A stretch of 22,104 nt of DNA from contig JBCCSZ010000109.1 in the NCBI GenBank assembly GCA_039199225.1, forward strand, positions 1 to 22,104, written 5' to 3'. The position numbers were made by a program, and so were the translations under genes. Source of the DNA: JBCCSZ01 sp039199225 (GTDB lineage Bacteria; Bacteroidota; Bacteroidia; Chitinophagales; Saprospiraceae). Below are positions 7,064-15,257 of the stretch, one piece after another; position 1 is the first letter of the stretch; the number at the start of each line of letters is the position of its first letter. The notes under the pieces were generated by a model. The model searched no databases. It was given only the letters and a program-made list of their open reading frames with translations, and was not told the origin of the DNA.

Positions 7064-8377
7064 CTATTTTTTTACAAATCTCAAAGTCTGCCGATCTCCG
7101 TTTTCTTCCAATTGAAGTAGGTAGACACCCGCAGGTAAGTCTGTCAACGAAATAGATTGTCCCAATTCAAGCTTCTCGTGTTGAAAATAGCGTCGACCGA
7201 GGAGGTCGAATATTTGAACATGGATGGTTGTCGTGTTTTTGCCTCCTCCGATTTGTAATTGATCATAGGCGGGATTGGGGGAGAGGAAGTATGGATTATG
7301 GTCGAGAGGAGTGGCGGTAGCGGTGGAAACATCCTGCCATTCCAGCATCCAGGTTTTGTTGCCGACTTGCTGATCTTCCAGCATCCCACCGGCCAGGTAT
7401 CGTTCGTTTGCCCCTGTGATGGCAATACCCCGCAGGTCCATCGGCAAAAAGTCGTAAGTCTCTGCTACAAGCTGCTCTGTCGTTGGATCAAAGACCAATA
7501 CTTGGTTGGCAGTTGGTACGCCCTGGTTGTTGGAATAAGCCAGGCCGTCGTAGTTGTAAGTAATCTTTGAGCCGCCAATCCAATAAGCCTTTTCGTTGAC
7601 TGTCGTAGCGACTGCTCGATAGGCGGTTTGCTCTGGCTCCGGCGTAAACTGCGACCAATCGATTTTAGTGGGATCGTTGGGGTCGATAACTCCCTTGCGC
7701 ATTTCCTCCTGAGCAGAGAATCCACTGAAATCACTGGCGCCACCGAAGTAGTAAATCGTATCGCCTACCAGGGTGCCAGAAGCACCGAAGGAGCGATAGC
7801 GGCGGCTGTTGGGCGTCGACGTACCACTCATCCACTCGTCTTTGGACGGATCGTAAATCTGCACCAGAGGCACATTGCGACTGTCGCTCCAACCGGTGAT
7901 GACATAGATGAGGCTGTCTTTCCACACCAACTGCACCTGATCGTCTATAGCCGTTGGGATGGGTTGTCCATCTGCCAAGTAGCGATCGTTGACAAGATCG
8001 TAGCGATGTACCCTATTGGAGCTAAGTTCGGTATCGTCTTCAAAAACGTGGTAACCACCAATGATGTAAATGGTATCACCGACCCGGCTGGCCCCTGCAG
8101 CAACTTTTCCAAGGGTATCCGGTAAAGGGGCGATGGTATGCCATTGATCTGTTACGGTATTGTACTTAAAGCTGCGCAGGTGAATGCCGGAGTATATTTT
8201 GGTAGTATCAATCCCAGCAAAGGAAAATACGAAGGCTGTATCGCCGATAAATCCCTCGACCACGGCATTGTTGCTGACAGGCTCGGGCATATCACTTTTG
8301 GGGGTAATGGTCCAGGACTGCTGGGCAAAAAGGAAGATAGGGCTGCCGAAGAGTAGCAGAAATAAAAACTTTTTCAT
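7064..8377 (-). CDS. Secreted kelch-repeat beta-propeller protein with T9SS sorting domain
   Basis: A 437-residue protein with a Sec signal peptide (MKKFLFLLLFGSPIFLFA, cleavage before QQ). The middle holds kelch-type repeats with VGDTIYIIGGYHVF, DSLIYVITGWSD, LVGDTIYYFGGASD and NEKAYWIGGSK blades, each with an aromatic-rich WH/W strand, so a beta-propeller is expected. From about residue 363 the chain shows a type A C-terminal T9SS domain: SPNPAYDQLQI (366-376), QIFDLLGRRYF, ISLTDLPAGVYLLQL and a terminal FVKK. It should cross the outer membrane by the Por/T9SS route and be released or surface attached. It begins 10 bases after the GH31 stop and is the last gene of the glpD-GH31 run. Ligand is unknown; a glycan-binding role is only suggested by context. 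Confidence 0.92.
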   Translation of the reverse strand: MKKFLFLLLFGSPIFLFAQQSWTITPKSDMPEPVSNNAVVEGFIGDTAFVFSFAGIDTTKIYSGIHLRSFKYNTVTDQWHTIAPLPDTLGKVAAGASRVGDTIYIIGGYHVFEDDTELSSNRVHRYDLVNDRYLADGQPIPTAIDDQVQLVWKDSLIYVITGWSDSRNVPLVQIYDPSKDEWMSGTSTPNSRRYRSFGASGTLVGDTIYYFGGASDFSGFSAQEEMRKGVIDPNDPTKIDWSQFTPEPEQTAYRAVATTVNEKAYWIGGSKITYNYDGLAYSNNQGVPTANQVLVFDPTTEQLVAETYDFLPMDLRGIAITGANERYLAGGMLEDQQVGNKTWMLEWQDVSTATATPLDHNPYFLSPNPAYDQLQIGGGKNTTTIHVQIFDLLGRRYFQHEKLELGQSISLTDLPAGVYLLQLEENGDRQTLRFVKK

Positions 8378-8387
8378 GGTCGAAGAC

Positions 8388-10916
8388 TTAGACTGCTTGG
8401 AACTTCTTCAGCTCCAAATGTTTGAAATCAGCGGGTACTTCCGTCGATAAAAGTCCATTGCCAGCCTTTTCTACGCTAATGGTTTGGCCATCAACTTGGC
8501 AACTGTTCAATTTGAAAGGCAGCCCAATGAAGGTCAGTCTGATGGTTGAATAAGATTGCTTGAACTTACCCTCCCGACTTCTTCGGATGTTCAACGAATC
8601 GCCTTGGCCATGCAAATCAAATACCTGGAGCGAGTACTGCTTCTTTAAGTAGTCGTATCCATCTCCGGCATCTTCATACAGCTGACTGCGGAAATTACCT
8701 TCCTCAAAATAGATAAATAGCTGAAGTTGTTCGACAGCTTCTTGGGTGTTTTGTCGTACTGGATACAAGGGGAGGATGGTTCCGGCCTTTACAAAGACGG
8801 GAATATCATCCAGAGGTGCCTCTACTTTGGCCTTTCGCTGTCCTTTATAGGCTTTGCTGCTACTGAAATGGTACCACTTGCCAGCCGGCAAATAAGCCTT
8901 TTGTCTGCGTCTGCCTTCTTCAATAATAGGCGCCACCAATAACTGTCCACCAAAGATGAATTCGTTTTCCCGGCTTAGGCACATTGGATCGTGTTGGTCG
9001 TACATCGAGAGCGGTTGGAGGATGGGTACTCCGTCGATTAAATGCTGCCGAAAGGCGGTGTAGATGTAGGGGAGTAGTCGGTAACGCCATTCGATGGCTA
9101 CTCTGGCCATGTCGGTGTACTCGGCTCCATATACCCAGGGCTCTTGGTCCAGGCGGTTATCCGCCATTTCCTTGGCCACCGCCTCTTCATCCGTCGAGGT
9201 GGAGCCATCCGTATTGTTTCCGATGGAGTGTACTCTGTAGAAAGGATGGAAAATACCCATTTGTAACCAACGCACCATCAATTCGCCATCTGGACTGCCG
9301 AAAAAGCCACCAATGTCGGTGCCGACAAAAGAGAAACCCGAGATGCTCAGGCGTTGACACTGCCGGTTGGCAATCTTTAGATGTTCCCAGCTGGCAATGT
9401 TGTCGCCGGTCCAAACAGCCGCATAGCGTTGTCCACCTGCATAGGTTGCTCTGGTCAATACGAACGGACGGGTAGTGGGTTTGAGCTTTTTCAGGCCGTC
9501 ATAAGTCGCCTGAGACATATTCATGCCGTAGATGTTGTGTGCCTTTCGATGATCGCCCGGATAGCCATCACAAAAGTGGTTGACTTGGTCGGGGAATGTT
9601 TTGTGCAACACGCCAAAGACCGCCGGTTCGTTCATGTCGTTCCAAAATCCACTGATGTCCTGGTCGACATATAGCTCTTTGTATAATGGTCCCCACCAGT
9701 TTCGGACCGCTGGATCGGTAAAATCCGGCCAGGCGCAATCGGGGGGCCAGACCGGGCCGTTCATCATTTCGCCATTGGAACGCCGGCAGAATACATCCTT
9801 TTCCAGCCCATCTTTGTATACCTCGTATTCGGGATCGATCTTTATGCCCGGGTCGATCATAACCACTGTTTGGAAGCCCTTTTCTTTCAAAGCCCGGATC
9901 ATCTTTTTTGGACGTGGGAAGTAGTTGTGGTTCCAGGTAAAGCAGCGATAGCCATCCATGTAGTCGATGTCCAGATAGATGGCATCACAAGGGATTTGGC
10001 GCTTGCGAAATTCCTCGGCCACCTCCATCACCCGCTCTTCGGGAAAATACGACCAGCGGCACTGGTGGAATCCGAAAGCCCACATGGGCGGCAATTCCGG
10101 CCGACCACAAAGTTGATGGTATTGACTGGATACGTCCACCAACTCTGGTCCATAGATGAAATAGTAATTCAACTCTCCACCCTCGGTAGAAAACTTGATG
10201 GTATCGGGTTCTTCCTTACCAAAATCAAAAAGCGTCTTGTAGGTATTATCTAGAAAAATACCATAACCCTTGCCATTTTCCAGGCCGTAGTAAAAAGGAA
10301 TGGCGCGATAGAGGGGGTCGGTATCTTTGCCATATGCAAAAGAATCTGTATTCCAATTTTCGAACTCTTTTCCTTGCAAATTCAATCGGCAACTCTTGTC
10401 TCCCAGTCCGAAATAGTGGTTTTCCTTATCGTTCTTCTTGCTGATACTAATCTCTGTCCAGCCCTCCAAAATGGTCGAACGCCCATAAAAACCCTCAGAC
10501 TCTTCGCAGATGACTTCGTCTTGAGGATCGAGGAAATGAACGAGCATATTTTTCTTTTCAACCTTGCACTTGAGCTTGTCGGTAGCTACCAGGTAGTGGT
10601 CGTCCTTTTCTTCCAACTGAATCCGGACATTTTCAGCCGAAAAAGTCGGATCGATGGCGTAGGAAAAATCAGCCAGGAAAACACCTTTAGGGGCATAGCG
10701 CAGTCGAAAAATAGTGGGACTGACCACATCCAATCGCAATTGAATGCCATTGTCACAGTGGAAAAGCACCTTTTGGCCTTCTACCTCGGCATATTGGATG
10801 TTGTCGGGAATGTATTCAGTGTAAACGTCGGCATATCGTTCGCTCGGATCGATCTCTTCAATGCTGATGGGTTTGTGTTTGTAGAGATCGACTAATTTTT
10901 GGAGCAAGTCTTCCAT
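8388..10916 (-). CDS. Glycoside hydrolase family 31 alpha-glucosidase
   Basis: An 842-residue cytosolic enzyme (no signal peptide) of the GH31 retaining alpha-glycosidase family. Order: N-terminal beta-sandwich, (beta/alpha)8 barrel, C-terminal beta domains. Landmarks are WAFGFHQCRWSYF, AIYLDIDYMDGYRCFTWN (substrate-binding Asp), the nucleophile motif FWNDMNEP with Asp427, the acid/base region WTGDN with Asp505, GFSFVGTDIGGFFG and FHPFYRVHS. Length and motifs fit alpha-glucosidases better than xylosidases, but the sugar and linkage cannot be fixed from sequence. Its ATG lies two bases after the glpD stop and its stop 10 bases before the kelch gene, so it is the centre of a three-gene transcription unit. 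The substrate must enter the cytoplasm; no transporter is visible here. Confidence 0.94.
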   Translation of the reverse strand: MEDLLQKLVDLYKHKPISIEEIDPSERYADVYTEYIPDNIQYAEVEGQKVLFHCDNGIQLRLDVVSPTIFRLRYAPKGVFLADFSYAIDPTFSAENVRIQLEEKDDHYLVATDKLKCKVEKKNMLVHFLDPQDEVICEESEGFYGRSTILEGWTEISISKKNDKENHYFGLGDKSCRLNLQGKEFENWNTDSFAYGKDTDPLYRAIPFYYGLENGKGYGIFLDNTYKTLFDFGKEEPDTIKFSTEGGELNYYFIYGPELVDVSSQYHQLCGRPELPPMWAFGFHQCRWSYFPEERVMEVAEEFRKRQIPCDAIYLDIDYMDGYRCFTWNHNYFPRPKKMIRALKEKGFQTVVMIDPGIKIDPEYEVYKDGLEKDVFCRRSNGEMMNGPVWPPDCAWPDFTDPAVRNWWGPLYKELYVDQDISGFWNDMNEPAVFGVLHKTFPDQVNHFCDGYPGDHRKAHNIYGMNMSQATYDGLKKLKPTTRPFVLTRATYAGGQRYAAVWTGDNIASWEHLKIANRQCQRLSISGFSFVGTDIGGFFGSPDGELMVRWLQMGIFHPFYRVHSIGNNTDGSTSTDEEAVAKEMADNRLDQEPWVYGAEYTDMARVAIEWRYRLLPYIYTAFRQHLIDGVPILQPLSMYDQHDPMCLSRENEFIFGGQLLVAPIIEEGRRRQKAYLPAGKWYHFSSSKAYKGQRKAKVEAPLDDIPVFVKAGTILPLYPVRQNTQEAVEQLQLFIYFEEGNFRSQLYEDAGDGYDYLKKQYSLQVFDLHGQGDSLNIRRSREGKFKQSYSTIRLTFIGLPFKLNSCQVDGQTISVEKAGNGLLSTEVPADFKHLELKKFQAV

Positions 10917-10918
10917 AT

Positions 10919-12577
10919 TCAGGTTTTAGAGTACTCGAAGTATCTGGCTTCGTGCATGTCCCGGCGTACCAGTTCCAGTTCTTCCTGTCGATGGCTATCC
11001 GACCAATCGAAGTACTGCTGAAAGTCATCCAAAACGGCTTCGAGAACGGGTTCTATAGTGTCCACGTTGAAATACAGTCGTCCGGAACGGCGGCTGAAAT
11101 AATCCAGCGGGCGCAAAACTAACTCATTATTGGCGCCAAACCAAACTTCGGCCCGAGCCAAAGCCACTTCTGGCTCGTCTTTGTAGTGTGTCATTTGCTG
11201 CAAGACAGCATCCGTTTGACGTCCGTAGTTGTAGACCAAATAATCGGCATAAAACTCCTCCAATCCCATTTCTTTTACCCGTAGCCGCAATGCCTTGATG
11301 TAGGTTTCGACATCCTCGGCGCCATTGAAAGGGCCACCACCAAAGGGGATTTTATCCGTATGGCAGTCCTTGAACCTCTTATTTTCTTCTTTTTCAAAAC
11401 GCTGAACCACCAGGTCGACGACCCGCTGTGCCATTTTTCGATAGCCTGTCAACTTACCTCCTGCAATAGAAATCAGACCAGTTTCGGATTCAAAAATTTC
11501 ATCCTTTCGCGACATCTCCGAGGCAGACTTCCCCTCCTCGTAAATGAGCGGCCGCAAACCCGCCCAGCTGGACTCCACATCCTCGCTCCTCAGTTGCAGA
11601 TCGGGGAACATATTATTGACTGCCTTGAGCAAGTACTCCTCATCTTCGCTGTTGGTCACTACGTGGTTGATGTCGCCATCGTAGGGGGTATCCGTCGTGC
11701 CGATGTAGGTAACTCTTTGGCGGGGGATGGCAAAAATCATCCGTCCGTCCGGCACGTCGAAATATACCGCATAGTTGAGTGGGAATCGCTTTCTGGAAAC
11801 GACCAGGTGGACGCCTTTGCTGAGGAAAAGCCGCTTGCCGCCGAAGGAGTTGTCTTTCTTGCGCAGTTTATCCACCCATGGGCCAGCAGCACTGATGATG
11901 TATTTGGAATGCATCTCGAAGCTTCGGTCGCTGTTTTGGTCTTTGCATTTGACCCCGACGACTTTCTGCTGCTCGTCGTAGATAAAGCCTTCCGCTTTGA
12001 CATAATTCAAACTCAAAGCTTGATGTTGGGCAGCCATTTTGATGAGTTCGATGGTCAGGCGGGCATCATCCGTGCGGTATTCGGCGTAAAAACCACTGCC
12101 GCGTAGGCCCTCTTTGCGGACCAGCGGCTCTTTTTCCATGGTCTCTTCTCTGCTGAGCATCACCCGCTTATCATCTCCCTCTACTCCTGCTAGAAAATCA
12201 TAAACCTTCAGACCGATGGAAGTCGAGAATTTACCGAACGTTCCACCTTCGATGAGTGGGAGCAGCATTTTTTCCGACAATACCAAGTGGGGCGCCAAAC
12301 GGTGGACAATAGCCCTTTCCTGGCCTACCTCCCGCACCAAGGCGATCTCAAACTGCTTGAGATAACGCAAGCCGCCATGTATCAATTTGGTAGAGCGACT
12401 GCTGGTACCAGAGGCGAAATCATCCTTTTCGATCAAGGCAACCTTCATACCTCGGGAAGCAGCATCCAAAGCGATACCAGCACCCGTAATCCCGCCGCCG
12501 ATGACGATTAGATCAAACTGCTCATTGTCCATCTGATCAATCGTGTGGGAACGGTGTAAAGTAGATGTCGAATTCAT
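10919..12577 (-). CDS. glpD: Glycerol-3-phosphate dehydrogenase, FAD-dependent (aerobic type)
   Basis: A 552-residue flavoprotein that oxidises sn-glycerol-3-phosphate to dihydroxyacetone phosphate and passes electrons to quinone at the inner membrane. The Rossmann FAD motif is FDLIVIGGGITGAGIALDAA (GGGITGAG, 27-34), followed by ASRGMKVALIEKDDFASGTS and the family signature STKLIHGGLRYL. The middle has IISAAGPWVDKL, GVHLVVSRKRFP and YIGTTDTPYDGD, and SIAGGKLTGYRKMA closes the FAD domain. The last ~130 residues match the DAO C-terminal cap. The first ATG gives a 15-residue polar extension before Met16; either start is possible. It is the lead gene of the minus-strand run, with a promoter candidate about 30 bases upstream. 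No glycerol kinase or facilitator is in the window. Confidence 0.96.
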   Translation of the reverse strand: MNSTSTLHRSHTIDQMDNEQFDLIVIGGGITGAGIALDAASRGMKVALIEKDDFASGTSSRSTKLIHGGLRYLKQFEIALVREVGQERAIVHRLAPHLVLSEKMLLPLIEGGTFGKFSTSIGLKVYDFLAGVEGDDKRVMLSREETMEKEPLVRKEGLRGSGFYAEYRTDDARLTIELIKMAAQHQALSLNYVKAEGFIYDEQQKVVGVKCKDQNSDRSFEMHSKYIISAAGPWVDKLRKKDNSFGGKRLFLSKGVHLVVSRKRFPLNYAVYFDVPDGRMIFAIPRQRVTYIGTTDTPYDGDINHVVTNSEDEEYLLKAVNNMFPDLQLRSEDVESSWAGLRPLIYEEGKSASEMSRKDEIFESETGLISIAGGKLTGYRKMAQRVVDLVVQRFEKEENKRFKDCHTDKIPFGGGPFNGAEDVETYIKALRLRVKEMGLEEFYADYLVYNYGRQTDAVLQQMTHYKDEPEVALARAEVWFGANNELVLRPLDYFSRRSGRLYFNVDTIEPVLEAVLDDFQQYFDWSDSHRQEELELVRRDMHEARYFEYSKT

Positions 12578-12604
12578 GGTTTATTGTATATTTGTCGGAG
12601 CCTG

Positions 12605-12633
12605 TAAATATACGATTCTCTCGTCATTAACAA
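12605..12633 (-). promoter_or_regulatory. Candidate promoter of the glpD-GH31-kelch unit
   Basis: Read on the minus strand, TTG (12633-12631) is followed after 18 bases by TATATTTA (12612-12605), a one-mismatch version of the Bacteroidota -7 box TAnnTTTG. The glpD ATG follows 27 bases after the box, implying a short leader. The spacing is one base short of the usual range. Confidence 0.45.
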
Positions 12634-12791
12634 GTGACGGAACAATTTTTTTGGTGGTCTATTTGGTTATCAGAAATTTTTGTGGGCCAGGTTAGCAAAG
12701 TTCAAATAATTGCTAATTGTATAACAAGCATTCAACAATTCAAGTTGCGATTCTTATCAAAAAAAGCCTTTTCCATTCCTCAAAACCCTGA

Positions 12792-13997
12792 ATGAAACAT
12801 TTTTCCATGCTCGATCCTGCCCTTTCTCTGCTCCAACAAGCGACAACGCCTTTCGGTATCCTGGCCAGCATCAATGAGGAGACCAATTATCGCCGGGTTT
12901 GGTCGCGAGATAGTGTTATTTGTGGCTTAGCTGGCCTGGTGGTGCAAGACGAGCAGGTCAGTGAGGGACTCAAGCAGTCTATACGCTCCCTGGGTAATCA
13001 CCAGGGGCCGCAGGGCCAGTTGCCCTCCAACGTTCAGTTGGACGAGCAAGGGCGGCGGGAAAGCTTGAGCTTTGGAGGGCTGTGCGGTCGGGTCGATACC
13101 ATCAGCTGGTGGGCCATCGGTCTGTGTCAATACCTCCATTTTCATCCGGACGAACAGCTGAAGGCAGACATGGCGCCCGTTTTGGACAAAGGCTTCGGCC
13201 TGCTAGACGCTTGGGAATTCAATGATAAGGGCTTGGTCTACGTGCCGCAATCTGGCAATTGGGCAGACGAATATTTGCTGAGGGGCTACATCTTGTTCGA
13301 TCAATTGTTGCGAGTGTTGGCCCTGAAGTGTGCAGCAGCCATCTACCAGCGGTCGGATTGGCATCAAAAGGCAGATCGAATTAAGGGATTGCTGCAAAAA
13401 AATTACTGGATCACCGATCATTCCAGTTCAGACCTATACCACCAGCATGCCTTCGAACTGGCCGCTGCTCAGAGTGGTCCCTCACGCTATTGGGAAGCTT
13501 CCTTTGGACCTGGTGGTTACATTCGCTACTTTGACTTGCTAGCTAATGCCCTGGCCTTGCTGTTGAAACTGCCTACGTCAGAACAAACCGAGCAGCTTCT
13601 GGCCTACACGGATGTAGTTGCCGATCAAATGCCCTACGGCTTGATGCCTAGCTTTTGGGAACCCATCCTACCCGGGCAGCCGGATTGGAGCTTATTGCAA
13701 GCCAACTATAAATATCATTTCCGCAATCAGCCCTACGAATTCCAGAACGGTGGCATCTGGCCGGTTTTCAATGGCTGGTGGGGGCTTGCTTTGGTGCAGG
13801 CAGGAAAGACAGCGCGAGCCCAAAAGATTCTGGAAGGGCTGCGTCAAGCCAATCAGCTGGGCAACAATGGATTTTATGAATGCCTGCACGGCCAAAATGG
13901 ACAGGTTCACGGAACGCGCCAATGCACTTGGTCGGCGGCGGGTCAGCTGTTGTTGCAGGCTGCTCTGGAGGGAAAGAGCCTCTGGGTGCCTAGCTAG
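12792..13997 (+). CDS. GH100-like (alpha/alpha)6 glycosidase, putative alkaline/neutral invertase
   Basis: A 401-residue cytosolic protein without signal peptide. Its motif order resembles GH100 alkaline/neutral invertases: YRRVWSRDSVICGLAGL (VWSRD, 36-40), GRVDTISWWAIGL with Asp102 where GH100 has its acid catalyst (family pattern V-D-S-G-x-W-W), FQNGGIWPVFNGWWGLALV (family H-N-G-G-x-W-P) and NGFYECLHGQNGQVHGTRQCTWSAAGQLL with Glu363 matching the family's W-P-E-Y-Y-D...Q-T-W-x-x-A-G segment. That supports hydrolysis of sucrose or a related disaccharide. It is shorter than typical GH100 proteins (about 450-480) and divergent, so another (alpha/alpha)6 glycosidase activity, such as the GH63-type glucosylglycerate hydrolases, remains possible. 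It is divergent from glpD, and a sugar kinase lies beyond the next gene. Its TAG overlaps the convergent PhoD stop. Confidence 0.8.
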   Translation: MKHFSMLDPALSLLQQATTPFGILASINEETNYRRVWSRDSVICGLAGLVVQDEQVSEGLKQSIRSLGNHQGPQGQLPSNVQLDEQGRRESLSFGGLCGRVDTISWWAIGLCQYLHFHPDEQLKADMAPVLDKGFGLLDAWEFNDKGLVYVPQSGNWADEYLLRGYILFDQLLRVLALKCAAAIYQRSDWHQKADRIKGLLQKNYWITDHSSSDLYHQHAFELAAAQSGPSRYWEASFGPGGYIRYFDLLANALALLLKLPTSEQTEQLLAYTDVVADQMPYGLMPSFWEPILPGQPDWSLLQANYKYHFRNQPYEFQNGGIWPVFNGWWGLALVQAGKTARAQKILEGLRQANQLGNNGFYECLHGQNGQVHGTRQCTWSAAGQLLLQAALEGKSLWVPS

Positions 13998-15052
13998 CGA
14001 TCGGACAGTGTTACAGAAATCGTCTCATAATTCTTGTTGCCAATGCCATTGATGTTTGCTGTCAAAGAGGGTGGATTGGCCTTCCAATCGATTTGGAGGA
14101 GTCCAAAATTGCGAAGGTTGACAATCTTTCCCTGGCGATGGCGGTTGGGCTCGTCACCAGCTTTTTCATAGGAATGCGTCAGGCCACTTGAAGTAATTTC
14201 GGTCAACTGCTTTCCATTGGGCAACGTCATTTGGGAGATTTCGCCGATGTGGCGGTCTCCACTCAGGAAAACCACATTGGGTGTCTCGTGGCGCTCGATC
14301 AGCGCAAACAGCTTTGCACGGGAGGCTGGAAATTCATCCCAGCGTTCAAAGCGATGGTCTTCTGGCAAAATCTGTATTCCACTGGCGATGATGTGAACAT
14401 TTGCTGTGCTTTCAGACAGTTCCTTCTCCAACCATTCCCACTGGCTTTTTCCTAAAATATCAGCTTGCTGTACAGCAGATTCCGAGGCATTTTTCCCTGG
14501 TGGTTCATCCCGAAAGCTTCGGCAATCCAATAGGATGACCTTCACCTGCTTTGGCGCCTTCCCAAAGGTGTAGGCATTGTATACGCCGGCCCTTTTACGC
14601 ACCGGGCTATCTGCCGCCAAGCCGATGAAATTTTCGAAGAGCAACTTACTCATTTCCTTTTGTGGATATTCCTTGCCGCCATTGTTCACCCCATAATCGT
14701 GATCGTCCCACGTCCCGATCATTGGAACCGTTTTTAACATCGGTTGATAATCCTTGTGCGCCACTTGCTGTTGATATTTTTTAGCCATCACTTCCATGTC
14801 CTCCGTATCACCATAGATGTTGTCGCCCAGCCAAATCCATAATTCTGGTTGGTTTTCCAGGATGTGCTGCCACATGGGTTGCGCCTCGTGCTGGTGGTTG
14901 CAAGAGCCAAAGGCGATGGTCGACAGCTCCTTATCGGTATTCAAGGGTTGAACAGGGCTGATGGAACTGAGTTGTTGAACGGTATTCGGCGTTTTACACC
15001 CCATTATCAGAAGGCATAAAACGGCTATAAAGAATTTGAGTAAATCAATCAT
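13994..15052 (-). CDS. PhoD-like alkaline phosphatase/phosphodiesterase lipoprotein
   Basis: A 352-residue protein with a lipobox LIMGC (Cys19), so probably anchored outside the cytoplasm. It carries the PhoD metallophosphatase motifs in order: FGSCNH (48-53), WLGDNIYGD (74-82) with the metal-binding Asp, GTWDDHDYG (113-121), VILLDCRSFRD, and SGDRHIGE with GDRH at 265-268. PhoD enzymes hydrolyse phosphomonoesters and phosphodiesters such as teichoic acids or phospholipid headgroups using Ca/Fe. This is the short form lacking the N-terminal PhoD domain and Tat signal of the classical enzyme, a type frequent in Bacteroidota. It overlaps the convergent GH100-like gene by four bases at the shared stop region. 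Release of glycerophosphate for GlpD would fit, but is only inference. Confidence 0.9.
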   Translation of the reverse strand: MIDLLKFFIAVLCLLIMGCKTPNTVQQLSSISPVQPLNTDKELSTIAFGSCNHQHEAQPMWQHILENQPELWIWLGDNIYGDTEDMEVMAKKYQQQVAHKDYQPMLKTVPMIGTWDDHDYGVNNGGKEYPQKEMSKLLFENFIGLAADSPVRKRAGVYNAYTFGKAPKQVKVILLDCRSFRDEPPGKNASESAVQQADILGKSQWEWLEKELSESTANVHIIASGIQILPEDHRFERWDEFPASRAKLFALIERHETPNVVFLSGDRHIGEISQMTLPNGKQLTEITSSGLTHSYEKAGDEPNRHRQGKIVNLRNFGLLQIDWKANPPSLTANINGIGNKNYETISVTLSDR

Positions 15053-15257
15053 AAGAACGAATCATTTAATCAGCAATTCACAAAAAAGTTATTGATAATC
15101 CAATAGCTAGGAACTGCTTAGAGCGGGAAAACTACTCAAATTTTGGCCATCAGATGCCTTCCTCATTTTATTTTTTAGTTAAACTTGCAAATAAGCTTAG
15201 TCGAGTGGTCAATCCAATACCTGCGAATGGCTTATAAAAAAACGAATACTGCTCTTT

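Noticed and set aside
7055..7077. A T-run in the 9-base gap and start of the convergent kelch gene as a yidC-unit terminator.
   Set aside because: No GC-rich stem precedes the T-run.
7628..8125. A 165-codon plus-strand frame opposite the kelch gene.
   Set aside because: The kelch blades and T9SS tail define the minus strand; this is a shadow frame.
10374..10895. A 173-codon plus-strand frame opposite the N-terminal part of GH31.
   Set aside because: GH31 is unambiguous over this span; the antisense frame lacks support.
11360..12106. A long stop-free frame on the plus strand opposite glpD (248 codons).
   Set aside because: It is fully antisense to a confidently identified glpD, shows no recognisable motif, and is explained by codon bias of the real gene.
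12587..12594. A perfect TATATTTG box on the plus strand, 198 bases upstream of the GH100-like gene.
   Set aside because: No TTTG occurs at the proper upstream distance, and it sits in the AT-rich leader of glpD, so chance is likely.
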